A stretch of DNA of 36,311 bases from Bacteroidota bacterium (GTDB lineage Bacteria > Bacteroidota > Bacteroidia > Chitinophagales > Chitinophagaceae): the NCBI GenBank assembly GCA_005800655.1, contig SYEV01000005.1, forward strand, positions 1 to 36,311, read 5' to 3'. The notes below the pieces were generated by a model, which saw only the letters and a list, made by a program, of their open reading frames with translations, was not told the DNA's origin and ran no database searches. Shown here piece by piece: positions 18,001 through 25,427 of this stretch (within the stretch, counting starts at the first letter, position 1; each line of letters opens with the position of its first letter). A program made the position numbers and the translations under genes.

Positions 18001-19713
18001 GGAACTTATAACACCAAGGACAGCGTTAATCCACTAGATGCCACTTTGTATTTAAACCACACTAAATTCAGTTTGGTAGAACAATTCATTGGTGGTGTGC
18101 TCACCAACTTAGATGGAAAAGCAGATGGAAAAATTCATTTTGGCGGGCGTATTGAAAACCCTGTATTATTAGGTGCGGCGACCATTCAAGATGCCTCATT
18201 AAAAGTGGATTATACCAAAGTGCGCTACTTTATAAAAGAAGCGACCATTCAATTTACAAAAGAAGGAATCGATTTTGGAAATATCCAACTAACCGATCAA
18301 TTAAATCGAAAGGCTTTATTTAAAGGTAAAATACGAAACGAGGGCTTTAAGCATTTGACCTATGACCTTGAAATGAGTAGCAATAAAATTGAAATGCTAA
18401 ATATGGGGTCTGCTGACAACATTTATTTTTATGGTAATGCAGTTGGGAAAGTTGCTATGACCATTAAAGGCCCAGAGGAAAACATTAAAATGACTATCAA
18501 TGCAGATGTGAATGACAGCTCCCATTTGTACATTCCCAATACCACCAGCAAAGAAGCTGGAAGCAACGATTTTATATTATTTAAAAAATATGGGAAAACA
18601 GGGGTAAAAAGTGCTGATATTCCAACCTACAATTTATCGGTAGACTTAGACCTTTCGGCCAATAATAAAACCAAAATAGATGTGATTTTAGACGAATTAA
18701 CGGGAGATATCATCAAGGCGAAGGGAAATGGTCGTTTAAAAATTAGAGCAGGTAATATTGAACCATTAAACATCAGAGGAAAATACAATGTTGAATCAGG
18801 AAATTACGACTTCAACTTTCAGTCTTTTATCAAAAAGCCATTTGAATTGATTCCTGAAGTTGGAAATTATATTGAATGGACTGGTAATCCATATGATGCA
18901 GAAATTCATGTGGATGCGCGTTACACTGCTGATCGTATTAGTTTAAATGAGTTGGTGGGCAGCGCTAATTTTAGCAATGCAGTAAAATCGTATCGCGGAA
19001 GTGTTTATGTGATTGCTGCACTAAGAAACAAACTATTCCAGCCAAATATTAAATTTAGCATCGCATTTCCTCAAGGCAATCCGATTAGCTCCGACAATGA
19101 ATTTTCTCAATTCATAACAAGATTAGAAAGAGACGAAAATGAAATTTTAAAGCAAGTTTCCTTCTTAATTGTATTTAACTCATTCGCGCCCGTTGGATTT
19201 AGCACAGGCAATAGCAACAACGCCTACAGTATGACCTCCATTGGTATCAATACCATATCACAATTGTTGACCAAAGAAGTCAATAAATCAGTGACGAATT
19301 TATTGAAAAAAGTAACCGGAGATAATAGTTTGCGATTTGATATTGGATCATCCGTCTATAATAGTGGAAATTTATTAGACCCCACTGGATCAGGCATTCC
19401 CATTAACGCCAATAAAATTGACCGTCAAAGAGTGAATTTAAAATTGGGCAGAAGCTTTTTAAATGACAAAGTAATTATTAATGTGGGTGGCGACTTAGAT
19501 TTTAATGTTCGCAGCAGCACTAATATTCAAAATGATAATTTACAATGGTTGCCTGATTTAAATATTGAGTTTATCTTAACGAGGGATCGTAAATTAAGAG
19601 CGATTGTATTTAATAGAAATAGCCTTGATATAAATGGAAGTAGTTTAGGCCGTCGTAATAGACAAGGGGTAAGTATCTCCTACCGAAAAGATTTTGAGAA
19701 ATTCTTATTTTAG
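15028..19713 (+). CDS. TamB-family translocation/assembly (AsmA-like bridge) protein
   Basis: Giant envelope protein (1561 residues) anchored in the inner membrane and spanning the periplasm as a long beta-rich groove. In other bacteria TamB-like proteins carry lipids to the outer membrane or help insert outer-membrane proteins. The start is TTG at 15028; no in-frame ATG lies nearby, and the signal-anchor helix (about residues 8-30, rich in Leu/Cys) begins just after it. The body is repetitive beta structure with recurring Asn/Lys/Phe patterns, as in AsmA/TamB proteins. The C-terminal part (about 1050-1561) fits the DUF490/TamB domain, with GDNSLRFDIGSS and RVNLKLGRSFLNDKV near the end. No TamA (BamA-like) partner is adjacent. 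It ends 18 bp from the convergent aroQ. Confidence 0.88.
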   Translation: MLKNKLTILRIVIATVVGFLLFCCLLLLLPWVQNKLITRVASSFSKSIGTEVKIGHVGFSLFNRLDLEDILIKDEKNDTLVFSKIGKLRLTDLYFSNSAPVIRYIGLEGTRIYLNRSTLKWNYQFLLNYLNKDSSNQKSTSLDIKKIDLSDFRFILDDQWDGEKTEVTAKNLLLNMKLFNQANKQIVIDQLIVNKPFINLHSYEGKNTTIQKDTKQGNFKSAQLNPNDLSIVANEIQVINGKFLIEYGFEKPVPYFDGAHIRMHDLNAQIYNATLSKDTLTAKVNLSVKERSGFEIKKLSTHFKLTSQIMEFAQLSLKTNNSIIGPYFAMQYKSFKKDFNNYIQNVNMKAHFENSLVAIKDIAYFTPALNNIDQKVKLNFHFNGTVANFETKDLLVNYNNSTIKGSFSMKGLPSLRNTQIDFNNVVSATNFNDLSNWLPTLKNNKEIKFEKLGTILFAGNFKGTVYDFITKGEFNTDIGYTNTEIRLQFPIDKEPSYEGILKTSHFNAGKLFDISSLGLLNFNGKIKGSSFDLNKQKTNIQGNIDSIAWNNYNYTNITTNGDIQKGAYNGSLKIKDPNINFISNIEVDFNQAKPKINAVGDLQNTNLKELGFSKNKIQLTGLLDINFDGDSIDNFMGYAKFYNGQLIGEQSVVRFDSITLNSSIEKGIKYLRLASDDINANISGKFNISHLPASIQFFMQRYLPSYIPAPSNTPANQLFDIQIKTNYIEPFIRIFNSSFSGFNNLNLKGAINTDSKTLKFNATVPFAQWQDMAFKGGVFTGNGNKDSIHLLVKANNYQITDSFSFVDPIINIHTANDKSNIQITATSNNALQNVNLAGTVNTYSDGLAIKWKPSYFLLNQKRWDINNGGEISLRKNNVFAKDVKFSQGIQELLLSSAKGNNLQLELNDIILGDITKLFFRYPQLEGVTNGIIDLKNVLDNFELSSDINIDQFSFNNEVVGMTNLIASYNNKTGIVPFSFDIPNKAYNFSAEGTYNTKDSVNPLDATLYLNHTKFSLVEQFIGGVLTNLDGKADGKIHFGGRIENPVLLGAATIQDASLKVDYTKVRYFIKEATIQFTKEGIDFGNIQLTDQLNRKALFKGKIRNEGFKHLTYDLEMSSNKIEMLNMGSADNIYFYGNAVGKVAMTIKGPEENIKMTINADVNDSSHLYIPNTTSKEAGSNDFILFKKYGKTGVKSADIPTYNLSVDLDLSANNKTKIDVILDELTGDIIKAKGNGRLKIRAGNIEPLNIRGKYNVESGNYDFNFQSFIKKPFELIPEVGNYIEWTGNPYDAEIHVDARYTADRISLNELVGSANFSNAVKSYRGSVYVIAALRNKLFQPNIKFSIAFPQGNPISSDNEFSQFITRLERDENEILKQVSFLIVFNSFAPVGFSTGNSNNAYSMTSIGINTISQLLTKEVNKSVTNLLKKVTGDNSLRFDIGSSVYNSGNLLDPTGSGIPINANKIDRQRVNLKLGRSFLNDKVIINVGGDLDFNVRSSTNIQNDNLQWLPDLNIEFILTRDRKLRAIVFNRNSLDINGSSLGRRNRQGVSISYRKDFEKFLF

Positions 19714-19731
19714 TTCCACTACAAAAAGAAA

Positions 19732-20163
19732 CTATTGATTTGCATTCGCTACAAACCACTCCGTAGCTAAAGCGTATCCTTTTAATCCCAGGCCCACAAT
19801 CGAACCTACTGACTTTGCAGATACATGGGAAATTTTTCGGAAGTCCTCCCTAGCATGCACATTACTAATATGAACTTCAATCACAGGTGTTTTAATTGCA
19901 GTAACAGCATCACCAATGGCCACAGAAGTATGGGTATAGGCCGCAGGATTTAATATAATCCCATCTTGGTTAAACCCGAATTGTTGAATAGCGTTTACCA
20001 ACTCACCTTCCACATTCGATTGAAAATAAGTGAAGTTGACTTGTGGAAAATCTTTTTTTAACTGCGCAAAAAAATCATCAAAAGTTTCATTGCCATAAAC
20101 TCCTGGCTCACGCATTCCTAATAAATTTAAATTAGGCCCGTTGATGATCGTAATATTTGGCAT
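19732..20163 (-). CDS. aroQ: Type II 3-dehydroquinate dehydratase
   Basis: Third step of the shikimate pathway: dehydration of 3-dehydroquinate, by a dodecameric cytoplasmic enzyme. Family signature NGPNLNLLGMREPGVYG at residues 8-24 contains the catalytic R18 and Y23 on the flexible lid. N72, H78, E96-H98 (EVHIS) and R105/R109 complete the site. Length 143 is normal. It lies downstream of carA with a 71-bp gap and is convergent with the TamB-like gene. A TATCTTTA sequence at 20199-20192 might be a weak -7 element of its own. Confidence 0.96.
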   Translation of the reverse strand: MPNITIINGPNLNLLGMREPGVYGNETFDDFFAQLKKDFPQVNFTYFQSNVEGELVNAIQQFGFNQDGIILNPAAYTHTSVAIGDAVTAIKTPVIEVHISNVHAREDFRKISHVSAKSVGSIVGLGLKGYALATEWFVANANQ

Positions 20164-20234
20164 AGTTACAAATTGAAATGCTTAAAAAAAGTAAAGATAA
20201 ATTGAATATCGATTATCCTTTTATGGTTACTAGA

Positions 20235-21329
20235 TTAATTCGTCTTCATTAAAGATACAAAATCATCAAACAAATACCTGCTATCATGCGGACCTGGTGT
20301 TGCTTCCGGATGGTACTGCACACTAAATGCTGGGCGATCGTTCAACTTGATACCTTCAATAGAATCATCATTTAAATTCACATGTGATATGGTTACATTC
20401 GGATGTTTGCACACTGCTTCAGGATCCACACCGAACCCGTGATTTTGTGTAGTGATTTCACATAAGCCTGTGATCACATTTTTAACTGGGTGATTTAAAC
20501 CACGGTGACCATGGTGCATTTTGAAAGTTGGAATATCATTGGCAAGTGCTAATAATTGATGGCCTAAGCAAATACCAAAAACTGGTTTTTTCTCATTCAA
20601 CACTTCCTTAATTGTTTTGATTGCATAATCCATCGGTGCTGGATCACCAGGGCCATTGGATAAAAAATATCCTGTAGGATTAAATGCCTTTAAGGTCGCA
20701 AAATCTGTTTTAGCAGGATGCACTCTTACATGTGCTCCTCTTTCAACCAAGCATTGTAAAATATGTTCTTTCACGCCAAAGTCTAAAACAGAAACTTTGA
20801 TCGCTGAATTTTTATCTCCTAATTCATATACTTCTTTGGTACTTACCGTACTCGCTAATTCAAGCCCATCCATACTAGGCACTTTTGCTAATTGTGCTTT
20901 TAAAGCAGCCACATCTATATTATCAGAGGATATAATACAATTCATTGCACCTTGTTGACGTACATGCGCCACGAGCGCCCTTGTATCTAATCCTTCAATG
21001 GAAACGATATTGTTATTAATTAAGTAATCATTCAAATTACCATCTGCCATTAGACGACTATATTTTTCTTCTAAGTTGCGACCAATTAAGCCATGAATTT
21101 TTACAGATTTACTTTCAACATCCGTTGATTTTACACCATAATTCCCCACATGTACATTATTCATGATAATGACTTGACCCGTGTAACTCGGGTCCGTAAA
21201 AACCTCTTGGTAGCCTGTCATCCCCGTATTAAAACAAATCTCACCAGTCGTTGTACCAATTTTACCAAAAGCTTGACCGTGAAATACATTACCATCAGCT
21301 AAAACTAAAATTGCAGGTTGTGTAGTCAT
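20235..21329 (-). CDS. carA: Carbamoyl-phosphate synthase small subunit (glutamine amidotransferase)
   Basis: Hydrolyses glutamine and passes ammonia to CarB for carbamoyl phosphate, feeding arginine and pyrimidine synthesis. The N-terminal CPSase_sm_chain domain covers about residues 1-135 (GEICFNTGMTGYQEVFTDPS). The class I amidotransferase domain follows with the nucleophile C254 in FGICLGHQ and the H340/E342 pair in YHPEATPGP. Length 364 is normal. The large-subunit gene carB is not in the window. The gene follows the ribosomal alpha operon on the same strand but is separated from it by a strong terminator. Confidence 0.97.
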   Translation of the reverse strand: MTTQPAILVLADGNVFHGQAFGKIGTTTGEICFNTGMTGYQEVFTDPSYTGQVIIMNNVHVGNYGVKSTDVESKSVKIHGLIGRNLEEKYSRLMADGNLNDYLINNNIVSIEGLDTRALVAHVRQQGAMNCIISSDNIDVAALKAQLAKVPSMDGLELASTVSTKEVYELGDKNSAIKVSVLDFGVKEHILQCLVERGAHVRVHPAKTDFATLKAFNPTGYFLSNGPGDPAPMDYAIKTIKEVLNEKKPVFGICLGHQLLALANDIPTFKMHHGHRGLNHPVKNVITGLCEITTQNHGFGVDPEAVCKHPNVTISHVNLNDDSIEGIKLNDRPAFSVQYHPEATPGPHDSRYLFDDFVSLMKTN

Positions 21330-21430
21330 TGTATTGGTGTTTTGTTATGCAAAAAAAGAAACAATTTTTTACTTTTCCATAATAACTTTTGAACATATTG
21401 TTTATTCCCCCTTTTAAGCCCATTTTAGGC

Positions 21431-21462
21431 AAAAAAAAGGCAAGACTGAAGTCTTGCCTTTT
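21431..21462 (-). terminator. Terminator of the ribosomal/rpoA operon
   Basis: A perfect inverted repeat, 13 bp per arm (21435-21447 with 21450-21462), with a minimal loop and eight T residues on the minus strand (21438-21431). The arms are GC-rich in the middle. It lies 21 bp after rplQ and 102 bp before carA. Confidence 0.92.
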
Positions 21463-21482
21463 ATGTCAAATAGTGATGATCA

Positions 21483-22010
21483 TTATTCAGCAGGTGTTGC
21501 TTCATCTGTAGCAGCAGGTGCTTCAGTTGTAGGTGTTTCAGCTTCAGCTGCGGCTTTTTTAGGCGCTGCAGTTGCTTTACTACGACGTGTTTTTTTAGCT
21601 GGTTCAGCTGCAGTCGCGATAGAATTACCGTAAATTTCATTGAAATCAACTAATTCGATCATTGCTTTTTCAGCATTATCGCCTGGACGTATACCTAATT
21701 TGATAATTCTAGTATAGCCACCTGGACGTGTTGCAATTTTAGGCGCCACTACTGTAAATAATTCTTTAACAGCAGTTTTGTCGTTTAAATAGCTAAACAC
21801 CACTCTGTGGTTATGCATGATTTCTTCCTTGTTTGCCGATTTTTTAGTTTTAGTAATCAATGGCTCAACATATTTTCTTAAAGCTTTTGCTTTCGCTAAT
21901 GTTGTTACAATACGCTTGTGCGTAATAATTTGACAAGCAAGGTTCATTAATAAGGCATCTCTGTGTGCCTTTTTACGACCTAAGTTGTTTTGTTTGTCTC
22001 CGTGACGCAT
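21483..22010 (-). CDS. rplQ: 50S ribosomal protein L17 with Ala-rich C-terminal tail
   Basis: Large-subunit protein near the exit tunnel. The conserved core (residues 1 to about 125) starts [20 protein letters not shown] and includes the [24 protein letters not shown] motif region. About 45 extra residues follow, rich in Ala, Lys, Thr, Glu and Pro ([20 protein letters not shown], then an acidic ATDEATPAE end). Bacteroidota L17 commonly carries such a tail, of unknown role. Last gene of the operon, followed by the terminator. Total 175 residues. Confidence 0.96.
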   Translation of the reverse strand: MRHGDKQNNLGRKKAHRDALLMNLACQIITHKRIVTTLAKAKALRKYVEPLITKTKKSANKEEIMHNHRVVFSYLNDKTAVKELFTVVAPKIATRPGGYTRIIKLGIRPGDNAEKAMIELVDFNEIYGNSIATAAEPAKKTRRSKATAAPKKAAAEAETPTTEAPAATDEATPAE

Positions 22011-22026
22011 GACTTTTAAATTTTAT

Positions 22027-22068
22027 CCTCACACCGTGTCAGGAATTGCGAGGTTTGAGCTTTCGCTC
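22027..22068 (-). promoter_or_regulatory. Structured rpoA-rplQ spacer (GNRA hairpin plus palindrome)
   Basis: In the 92-bp spacer the RNA can form GAGC-GAAA-GCTC (22068-22057), a GNRA tetraloop hairpin. A 17-nt imperfect palindrome, CCTGACACGGTGTGAGG, follows at 22043-22027, ending 16 nt before the rplQ start. Function, if any, is inferred: intercistronic processing or translational control. Confidence 0.4.
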
Positions 22069-22102
22069 GGTTATAAATAGTGACCTACCCTAGCCTTAAC
22101 GA

Positions 22103-23107
22103 CTATTGTAAATCTAATTTGTCTAATCCTAATTTACCTAAATCCATTCCAAAGCTTAATCCTCTTTCGATTAAAACTTGCTCAATTTCAGATAAAGATT
22201 TTTGACCAAAGTTTCTAAACTTCATCAAATCTTCTTGCTCATATTGAACTAGTTCGCTTAAGCTATTAATTTTAGCAGCTTTCAAGCAATTGAATGCACG
22301 AACTGAAAGATCTAAATCTTCCAATGGTGTTTTCAATACTTTTCTTAATTGTAAAACTTGCTCATCTACTACATCTTCTTTCTTATCTTCTTTGTTATCA
22401 AAAGTGATATTCTCATCCGTGATAATCATTAAATGTTGGATCAAAATGCGAGATGCTTGTTTCACCGCTTCTTCAGGATGAATCGTACCATCTGTAGCCA
22501 CATCTAAAATTAATTTTTCATAATCCGTTCTTTGTTCAACACGATAGTTTTCGATAGCGTATTTAACATTTTTGATTGGGGTATGAATTGAATCAATAGC
22601 GATATAGCCAAATGGCATTTCTTTTAATTTATTTTCTTCAGAAGGAATGTAACCACGGCCTTTACTGATGGTTAATTCAATCTCTAATTTCGCAGTTGAA
22701 TCCATAGTACAAATTACTAATTCAGGATTCATTACTTGAAATTGTTGAGAAGCATCACCAATATTTCCTGCATTAAATTCACTGCTTCCTTTGATAGAAA
22801 TAGTGATTTTTTCTAATGAAACATCTTGGTCAGCTTTACGCTTAAAACGAACTTGCTTTAAGTTCAAAATTATTTCAGTAACATCTTCAGTAACACCTTT
22901 CAAAGTAGCAAACTCATGGTCAACTCCTTCAATTTTGATACCTACTATTGCAAAGCCTTCTAATGAGCTTAATAGAACTCTTCTTAAAGCATTACCTAAA
23001 GTTAAACCAAAGCCAGGCTCTAATGGACGGAATTCGAATTGTCCTTCAAAGTCGTTTGCTTTTTGTAAAACAATTTTATCTGGTTTTTGAAAACTTAATA
23101 TAGCCAT
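22103..23107 (-). CDS. rpoA: DNA-directed RNA polymerase alpha subunit
   Basis: Assembles beta and beta' and contacts promoter UP elements and activators. The N-terminal domain holds the dimerisation signature EPGFGLTLGNALRRVLLSSLEG (about residues 30-51). A linker of charged residues (KEDKKEDVVDEQ) joins it to the C-terminal DNA-binding domain at about 260-323 (LDLSVRAFNCLK, then FRNFGQKSLSEIEQVL). Length 334 is normal. It sits between rpsD and rplQ as in most bacteria. Confidence 0.98.
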   Translation of the reverse strand: MAILSFQKPDKIVLQKANDFEGQFEFRPLEPGFGLTLGNALRRVLLSSLEGFAIVGIKIEGVDHEFATLKGVTEDVTEIILNLKQVRFKRKADQDVSLEKITISIKGSSEFNAGNIGDASQQFQVMNPELVICTMDSTAKLEIELTISKGRGYIPSEENKLKEMPFGYIAIDSIHTPIKNVKYAIENYRVEQRTDYEKLILDVATDGTIHPEEAVKQASRILIQHLMIITDENITFDNKEDKKEDVVDEQVLQLRKVLKTPLEDLDLSVRAFNCLKAAKINSLSELVQYEQEDLMKFRNFGQKSLSEIEQVLIERGLSFGMDLGKLGLDKLDLQ

Positions 23108-23129
23108 GTCAATTTATTTTTTATTTGAA

Positions 23130-23145
23130 TCTTCCTAGTGGAAGA
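23130..23145 (-). promoter_or_regulatory. Small hairpin in the rpsD-rpoA spacer
   Basis: TCTTCC-ACTA-GGAAGA on the minus strand, a perfect 6-bp stem with a 4-nt loop between rpsD and rpoA. Modest stability; could be chance. Confidence 0.3.
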
Positions 23146-23162
23146 AATTTTGTTAATGCTTA

Positions 23163-23768
23163 CTACTTAGAATACAATTCGACGATTAATTGCTCCTTGA
23201 TATTTTCAGGAACAGCTTCACGCTCAGGCATGGTGATGAAAGTACCTGTATTGGTATTTTCATTCCAATCTACCCAACTGAATTTTGTATTTTTTCCGCG
23301 TTGTTTGCTAACGATTGAAGTGTTATGCGCACTCTTTGGACGATAAGCAATAACATCACCTGGGCGACATGTGTAAGAAGGTACATTGGTCACTTCACCG
23401 TTAACAGTGATGTGCTTGTGTGATACCAACTGACGTGCTTCAGGACGACTCGCTGTTAATCCCATTCTATAAATGGTATTGTCCAAACGTGATTCTAATA
23501 ATTTGATCAAGTTTTCACCTGTAACACCTTTAATACGAGAAGCTTCCTCAAATGTTTTGCGGAACTGACGCTCTAATACACCATAGGTATATTTCGCTTT
23601 TTGCTTTTCTCTTAATTGTAATGCATACTCTCCTAATTGCTTACGCTTGCGTTGTGCGCCGTGTTGGCCTGGAGGGTTGCTGTTTTTGCCTAACCATTTA
23701 GCGTTTCCTAAAATAGGTTCGCCGAAAATGCGACAAATTTTTGTTTTGGGTCCTGTGTAACGTGCCAT
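23163..23768 (-). CDS. rpsD: 30S ribosomal protein S4
   Basis: Primary 16S rRNA-binding assembly protein and, in several bacteria, autoregulator of this operon. It begins MARYTGPKTKICRIFGEPI, a form lacking the zinc-binding cysteines of C+ S4 proteins: only C12 is present in this region. The S4 RNA-binding domain (RLDNTIYRMGLTASRPEARQ region, about residues 92-111) is well conserved. Length 201 is normal. The gene lies between rpsK and rpoA. Confidence 0.98.
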   Translation of the reverse strand: MARYTGPKTKICRIFGEPILGNAKWLGKNSNPPGQHGAQRKRKQLGEYALQLREKQKAKYTYGVLERQFRKTFEEASRIKGVTGENLIKLLESRLDNTIYRMGLTASRPEARQLVSHKHITVNGEVTNVPSYTCRPGDVIAYRPKSAHNTSIVSKQRGKNTKFSWVDWNENTNTGTFITMPEREAVPENIKEQLIVELYSK

Positions 23769-23855
23769 AATTCTTGTTTGTGATTTTTTAGTGACGGTAC
23801 ATCATCAGTAAAAATCTAAAATGAATGATATACCCTTTTTATAAAATATAAATAA

Positions 23856-24266
23856 TTAAACTCTTCTTTGTTTTGGAGGACGACATCCGTTATGCGGCAT
23901 TGGCGTCACATCGCGAATACTTGTTACCTCGATGCCTGATTGTGAGATAGAACGAATCGCACCTTCACGTCCAGATCCTGGACCTTTCACAAATACATCT
24001 ACTCTTTTCACACCAGCATCTAATGCAACTTTCGCTGCGTCAGCTGCTGCCATTTGCGCTGCATATGGGGTGTTCTTTTTAGAACCTCTGAAACCCATTT
24101 TACCAGCACTGCTCCAGCTAATTACTTGGCCTACTTTGTTGGTAAAAGAAATGATTAAATTGTTGAAAGTAGCATTGATACGAACTTCACCCGATGCATC
24201 AATTTTCACGACTCTTTTTTTAGAAGCCGCTTTTGCACTGTTTTGTGCTTTGATTGGTTTTGCCAT
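23856..24266 (-). CDS. rpsK: 30S ribosomal protein S11
   Basis: Small-subunit platform protein next to the E site and Shine-Dalgarno helix. After a basic N-terminal extension ([18 protein letters not shown]) the core reads [18 protein letters not shown], and the C-terminal signature is [19 protein letters not shown]. 136 residues, slightly longer than E. coli S11 because of the N-terminus. Preceded by an unusually long 162-bp hairpin-bearing spacer after rpsM. Confidence 0.98.
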   Translation of the reverse strand: MAKPIKAQNSAKAASKKRVVKIDASGEVRINATFNNLIISFTNKVGQVISWSSAGKMGFRGSKKNTPYAAQMAAADAAKVALDAGVKRVDVFVKGPGSGREGAIRSISQSGIEVTSIRDVTPMPHNGCRPPKQRRV

Positions 24267-24313
24267 TTTTTTTGAGGTATGCTCTTTTTAAGGAGCGGTT
24301 ATTTAAATTGAAA

Positions 24314-24329
24314 TTCCGCCGAAGCGGAA
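24314..24329 (-). promoter_or_regulatory. UUCG tetraloop hairpin in the rpsM-rpsK spacer
   Basis: On the minus strand TTCCGC-TTCG-GCGGAA: a perfect 6-bp GC-rich stem with the extra-stable C(UUCG)G tetraloop, in the 162-bp gap 48 nt before the rpsK start. It has no T-run, so it is more likely an RNA structural or processing element than a terminator. Confidence 0.55.
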
Positions 24330-24384
24330 ACCAACACAATCTCCCCTGTTTCCAGGATCTAATTGCTATTGGATTTTTATAACA

Positions 24385-24420
24385 AAAGGAAGTAAGCTAA
24401 TGTATCAGCAAACTTCCTTT
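24385..24420 (-). promoter_or_regulatory. Hairpin just after rpsM, possible attenuator or processing site
   Basis: AAAGGAAGT (24420-24412) pairs perfectly with ACTTCCTTT (24393-24385). Inside, after an AA/AA internal loop, GCT pairs with AGC. It begins 8 nt after the rpsM stop. The following sequence TGTTATAAAAA is a poor T-tract, so full termination is unlikely; partial attenuation or RNase processing is possible. Confidence 0.5.
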
Positions 24421-24428
24421 AGGTATTA

Positions 24429-24809
24429 TTATTTCTTAGCCACTTTCTTCTTACCAGCAACTGTCTTACGCTTACCCTTACGAGTACGTGAGTTAGTTTT
24501 AGTTCTTTGTCCACGAACTGGTAAACCTTTTCTGTGACGCAATCCACGGTAACATGCGATATCCAATAAACGCTTAATGCTCATTGAAACTTCACTTCTT
24601 AACGCACCTTCTACTTTGAATTCAGCGTTGATGATATTACGAATAGCAGTTTGCTCATCATCATTCCACTCATTTACTTTTTTATCATAACTGATAGCAG
24701 CTTTGTCTAAAATGTATTGAGCAGTTGAACGTCCTATTCCAAAGATGTACGTTAACCCTATTTCTCCTCTTTTGTTTTTTGGTAAATCGATACCGGCGAT
24801 ACGAGCCAT
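24429..24809 (-). CDS. rpsM: 30S ribosomal protein S13
   Basis: Small-subunit head protein forming bridges to the large subunit. Starts [21 protein letters not shown] and includes the signature region [21 protein letters not shown] (about residues 94-114). The Lys-rich end ([16 protein letters not shown]) contacts P-site tRNA in known ribosomes. Length 126 is normal. rpmJ lies 50 bp upstream in the same operon. Confidence 0.98.
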   Translation of the reverse strand: MARIAGIDLPKNKRGEIGLTYIFGIGRSTAQYILDKAAISYDKKVNEWNDDEQTAIRNIINAEFKVEGALRSEVSMSIKRLLDIACYRGLRHRKGLPVRGQRTKTNSRTRKGKRKTVAGKKKVAKK

Positions 24810-24859
24810 ATTTTAAAACTTATTTTGTTTTTGTTAAAATGAATTTCTAATAATAAAAA

Positions 24860-24976
24860 TTATCCTTGTCTTTGTTTAAAACGAGGGTTCTTTTTGTTGA
24901 TTACATATAACTTTCCTTTGCGCTTCACGATCTTGCAATCAGTACTTCTTTTTTTGATAGATGCTCTAACTTTCAT
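24860..24976 (-). CDS. rpmJ: 50S ribosomal protein L36, zinc-independent form
   Basis: The smallest ribosomal protein, 38 residues, starting [20 protein letters not shown] and ending NPRFKQRQG. The family zinc ligands C-x2-C, C and H are mostly missing: only C14 remains. This is therefore a C- type L36 that does not bind zinc. Its place between infA and rpsM is the classic position, and the ATG start gives the conserved MKVRAS N-terminus. Confidence 0.96.
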   Translation of the reverse strand: MKVRASIKKRSTDCKIVKRKGKLYVINKKNPRFKQRQG

Positions 24977-25071
24977 CTTTTATTTTTTAATATTTATTTT
25001 CGACTATTTTTTAATCTAAACCCATACAAATCAATCCTATACTCAATTTCTACATCTCTTTTTACACCATC

Positions 25072-25290
25072 TTACTTATGTCTGAAATTGATTCTTCCTC
25101 TTGTCAAATCGTAAGGACTCATTTCCAAACCCACTTTATCCCCAGGCAAAATTCTGATATAGTGCATACGCATTTTACCAGAGATCGTTGCCAAAATTTC
25201 ATGTCCATTTTCTAATTTCACTCTGAACATGGCATTGCTCATAGCTTCTATAATTACTCCATCTTGTTTAATCAGCGGTTGTTTTGACAT
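25072..25290 (-). CDS. infA: Translation initiation factor IF-1
   Basis: S1/OB-fold factor that occupies the ribosomal A site during initiation. 72 residues starting [21 protein letters not shown], with [24 protein letters not shown]-type core (residues 24 to about 47) and [10 protein letters not shown] near the end. First gene of the operon here, with its own -7 element 17 bp before the start. The usual upstream neighbours secY and map are not present; instead a terminator and an unrelated membrane-protein gene lie upstream. Confidence 0.97.
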   Translation of the reverse strand: MSKQPLIKQDGVIIEAMSNAMFRVKLENGHEILATISGKMRMHYIRILPGDKVGLEMSPYDLTRGRINFRHK

Positions 25291-25306
25291 ACTTATTTTG
25301 GGGTTG

Positions 25307-25340
25307 CAAAGATATGGAAATGAATGGAATTATGAAAAAA
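25307..25340 (-). promoter_or_regulatory. Promoter of the infA-rplQ operon
   Basis: Minus-strand TATCTTTG (25314-25307), an exact -7 consensus followed by CAA. A T-rich TTTTTTC (25340-25334) lies 19 bp upstream as a weak -33 element. Confidence 0.65.
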
Positions 25341-25371
25341 TCACCCCGAAATATTGAAAAAAGCCCAAAAT

Positions 25372-25398
25372 AAAAGGAGAAGCAAATTTTATCCTTTT
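25372..25398 (-). terminator. Terminator between the membrane-protein gene and infA
   Basis: AAAAGGA pairs with TCCTTTT (7 bp, 13-nt loop), and on the minus strand the stem runs into TTTTATTTTGG. It lies 30 bp after the membrane-protein stop. Modest stem strength. Confidence 0.5.
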
Positions 25399-25427
25399 TA
25401 ATATATTGATATTTAACACTTTACATG

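Noticed and set aside
20656-20958. Plus-strand open frame opposite carA, and similar frames opposite other genes
   Set aside because: They are antisense shadows of well-identified genes and show no protein-like composition.
21431-21462. Long perfect inverted repeat as a mobile-element end
   Set aside because: No transposase or target duplication is nearby; the T-run and position after rplQ make it a terminator.
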